Positions 5,323 to 5,532 of a DNA stretch of 5,532 bases are shown here, one piece after another. The translations under genes were made by a program, and so were the position numbers. Origin of the DNA: JAXGYX01 sp964487355 (lineage in GTDB: Bacteria > Bacillota > Clostridia > Saccharofermentanales > Fastidiosipilaceae); contig CAZAPS010000064.1 in the NCBI GenBank assembly GCA_964487355.1, forward strand, positions 1-5,532, written 5' to 3'. Numbering within the stretch: the stretch's first letter is position 1; every line of letters starts with the position of its first letter. The notes under the pieces were generated by a model that had not been told where the DNA came from, searched no databases, and was given only the letters and a program-made list of their open reading frames with translations.

Positions 5323-5532
5323 TCAGACCTCCGGCTCCAGTCCCGTGTTCCATGCCGTGTAATCTGCGGCCACTGTTTTTTCAAGCAGCGGACGGATCCT
5401 GTCCAATACCTGGTGCTGATGATAATCGCTGACCTGATAGACATCCATCTCTTCTTTGGAATCGAACCGCGTAATGAGGATCACATCAAAATTGCGGTCC
5501 GACTCGATCTCATTGATTCCCACTTCCAGTTC
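5323..5532 (-). CDS. Dabb (stress-responsive alpha/beta barrel) domain protein, C-terminal part
   Basis: The frame is open from the window edge to TGA at 5325-5323 and gives 69 residues beginning ELEVGINEIE. The pattern of a strand ending in EVGIN, then FDVILITRFDSKEEMDVYQ, then a His-rich segment (DYHQHQ), then ADY near the end is typical of the Dabb domain, a small dimeric ferredoxin-like barrel of roughly 95-100 residues. About 30 N-terminal residues lie beyond the window. The GTG at 5523 is an internal valine of the EVGIN strand, not the start. After the ADY motif there is a short extra tail (TAWNTGLEPEV). The usual HP after YQV is SD here. Members are linked to stress responses in plants and to polyketide cyclisation in a few cases, but most bacterial ones have no known substrate, so no function is assigned. 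Confidence 0.8.
   Translation of the reverse strand, partial: ELEVGINEIESDRNFDVILITRFDSKEEMDVYQVSDYHQHQVLDRIRPLLEKTVAADYTAWNTGLEPEV

Overview
The window looks like a chromosomal stretch of an anaerobic Firmicute, most likely a member of the Clostridia. This is inferred from strong GG-rich Shine-Dalgarno sites, a split COG0701-type permease pair with a ferredoxin tail, a medium-length ACT-domain threonine ammonia-lyase, and G+C-rich intrinsic terminators. No taxonomic marker gene is present, so the assignment is tentative. There are five full or partial protein genes plus one damaged gene fragment. No tRNA, rRNA, CRISPR array or insertion sequence was seen.

Layout. (1) Positions 1-881, plus strand: the 3' end of the first half of a split membrane permease, carrying an in-frame TGA. 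It overlaps the second permease half, which ends in a single-cluster 4Fe-4S ferredoxin domain. A hairpin at 921-951 closes this unit and also serves the convergent gene. (2) 994-2214, minus: a PLP-dependent threonine ammonia-lyase with a C-terminal ACT domain. (3) 2215-2413: a divergent promoter region with inverted repeats. (4) 2414-3946, plus: a flavin disulfide reductase of the dihydrolipoamide dehydrogenase / mycothione reductase family. A short hairpin separates it from the next, convergent gene. (5) 4025-4855, minus: a chimeric protein in which a DeoR-type DNA-binding domain and half a DeoR sensor domain run directly into a shikimate kinase domain that lacks its P-loop. (6) 4856-5322: a gap of 467 bases holding the promoter and a perfect palindrome for gene 5, a possible structured RNA, and a strong bidirectional terminator. 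(7) 5323-5532, minus: the C-terminal part of a Dabb (stress-responsive alpha/beta barrel) protein that runs off the window.

The genes do not form one obvious pathway. The lyase and the disulfide reductase share a divergent control region and may be co-regulated. The most notable object is the DeoR-shikimate kinase chimera: it keeps the substrate-side residues of shikimate kinase but has lost the ATP-binding loop, which suggests a metabolite-sensing transcription factor rather than an enzyme. The second is the ferredoxin-tailed permease whose partner half carries a nonsense codon at a position where the family, as I recall it, has glycine.
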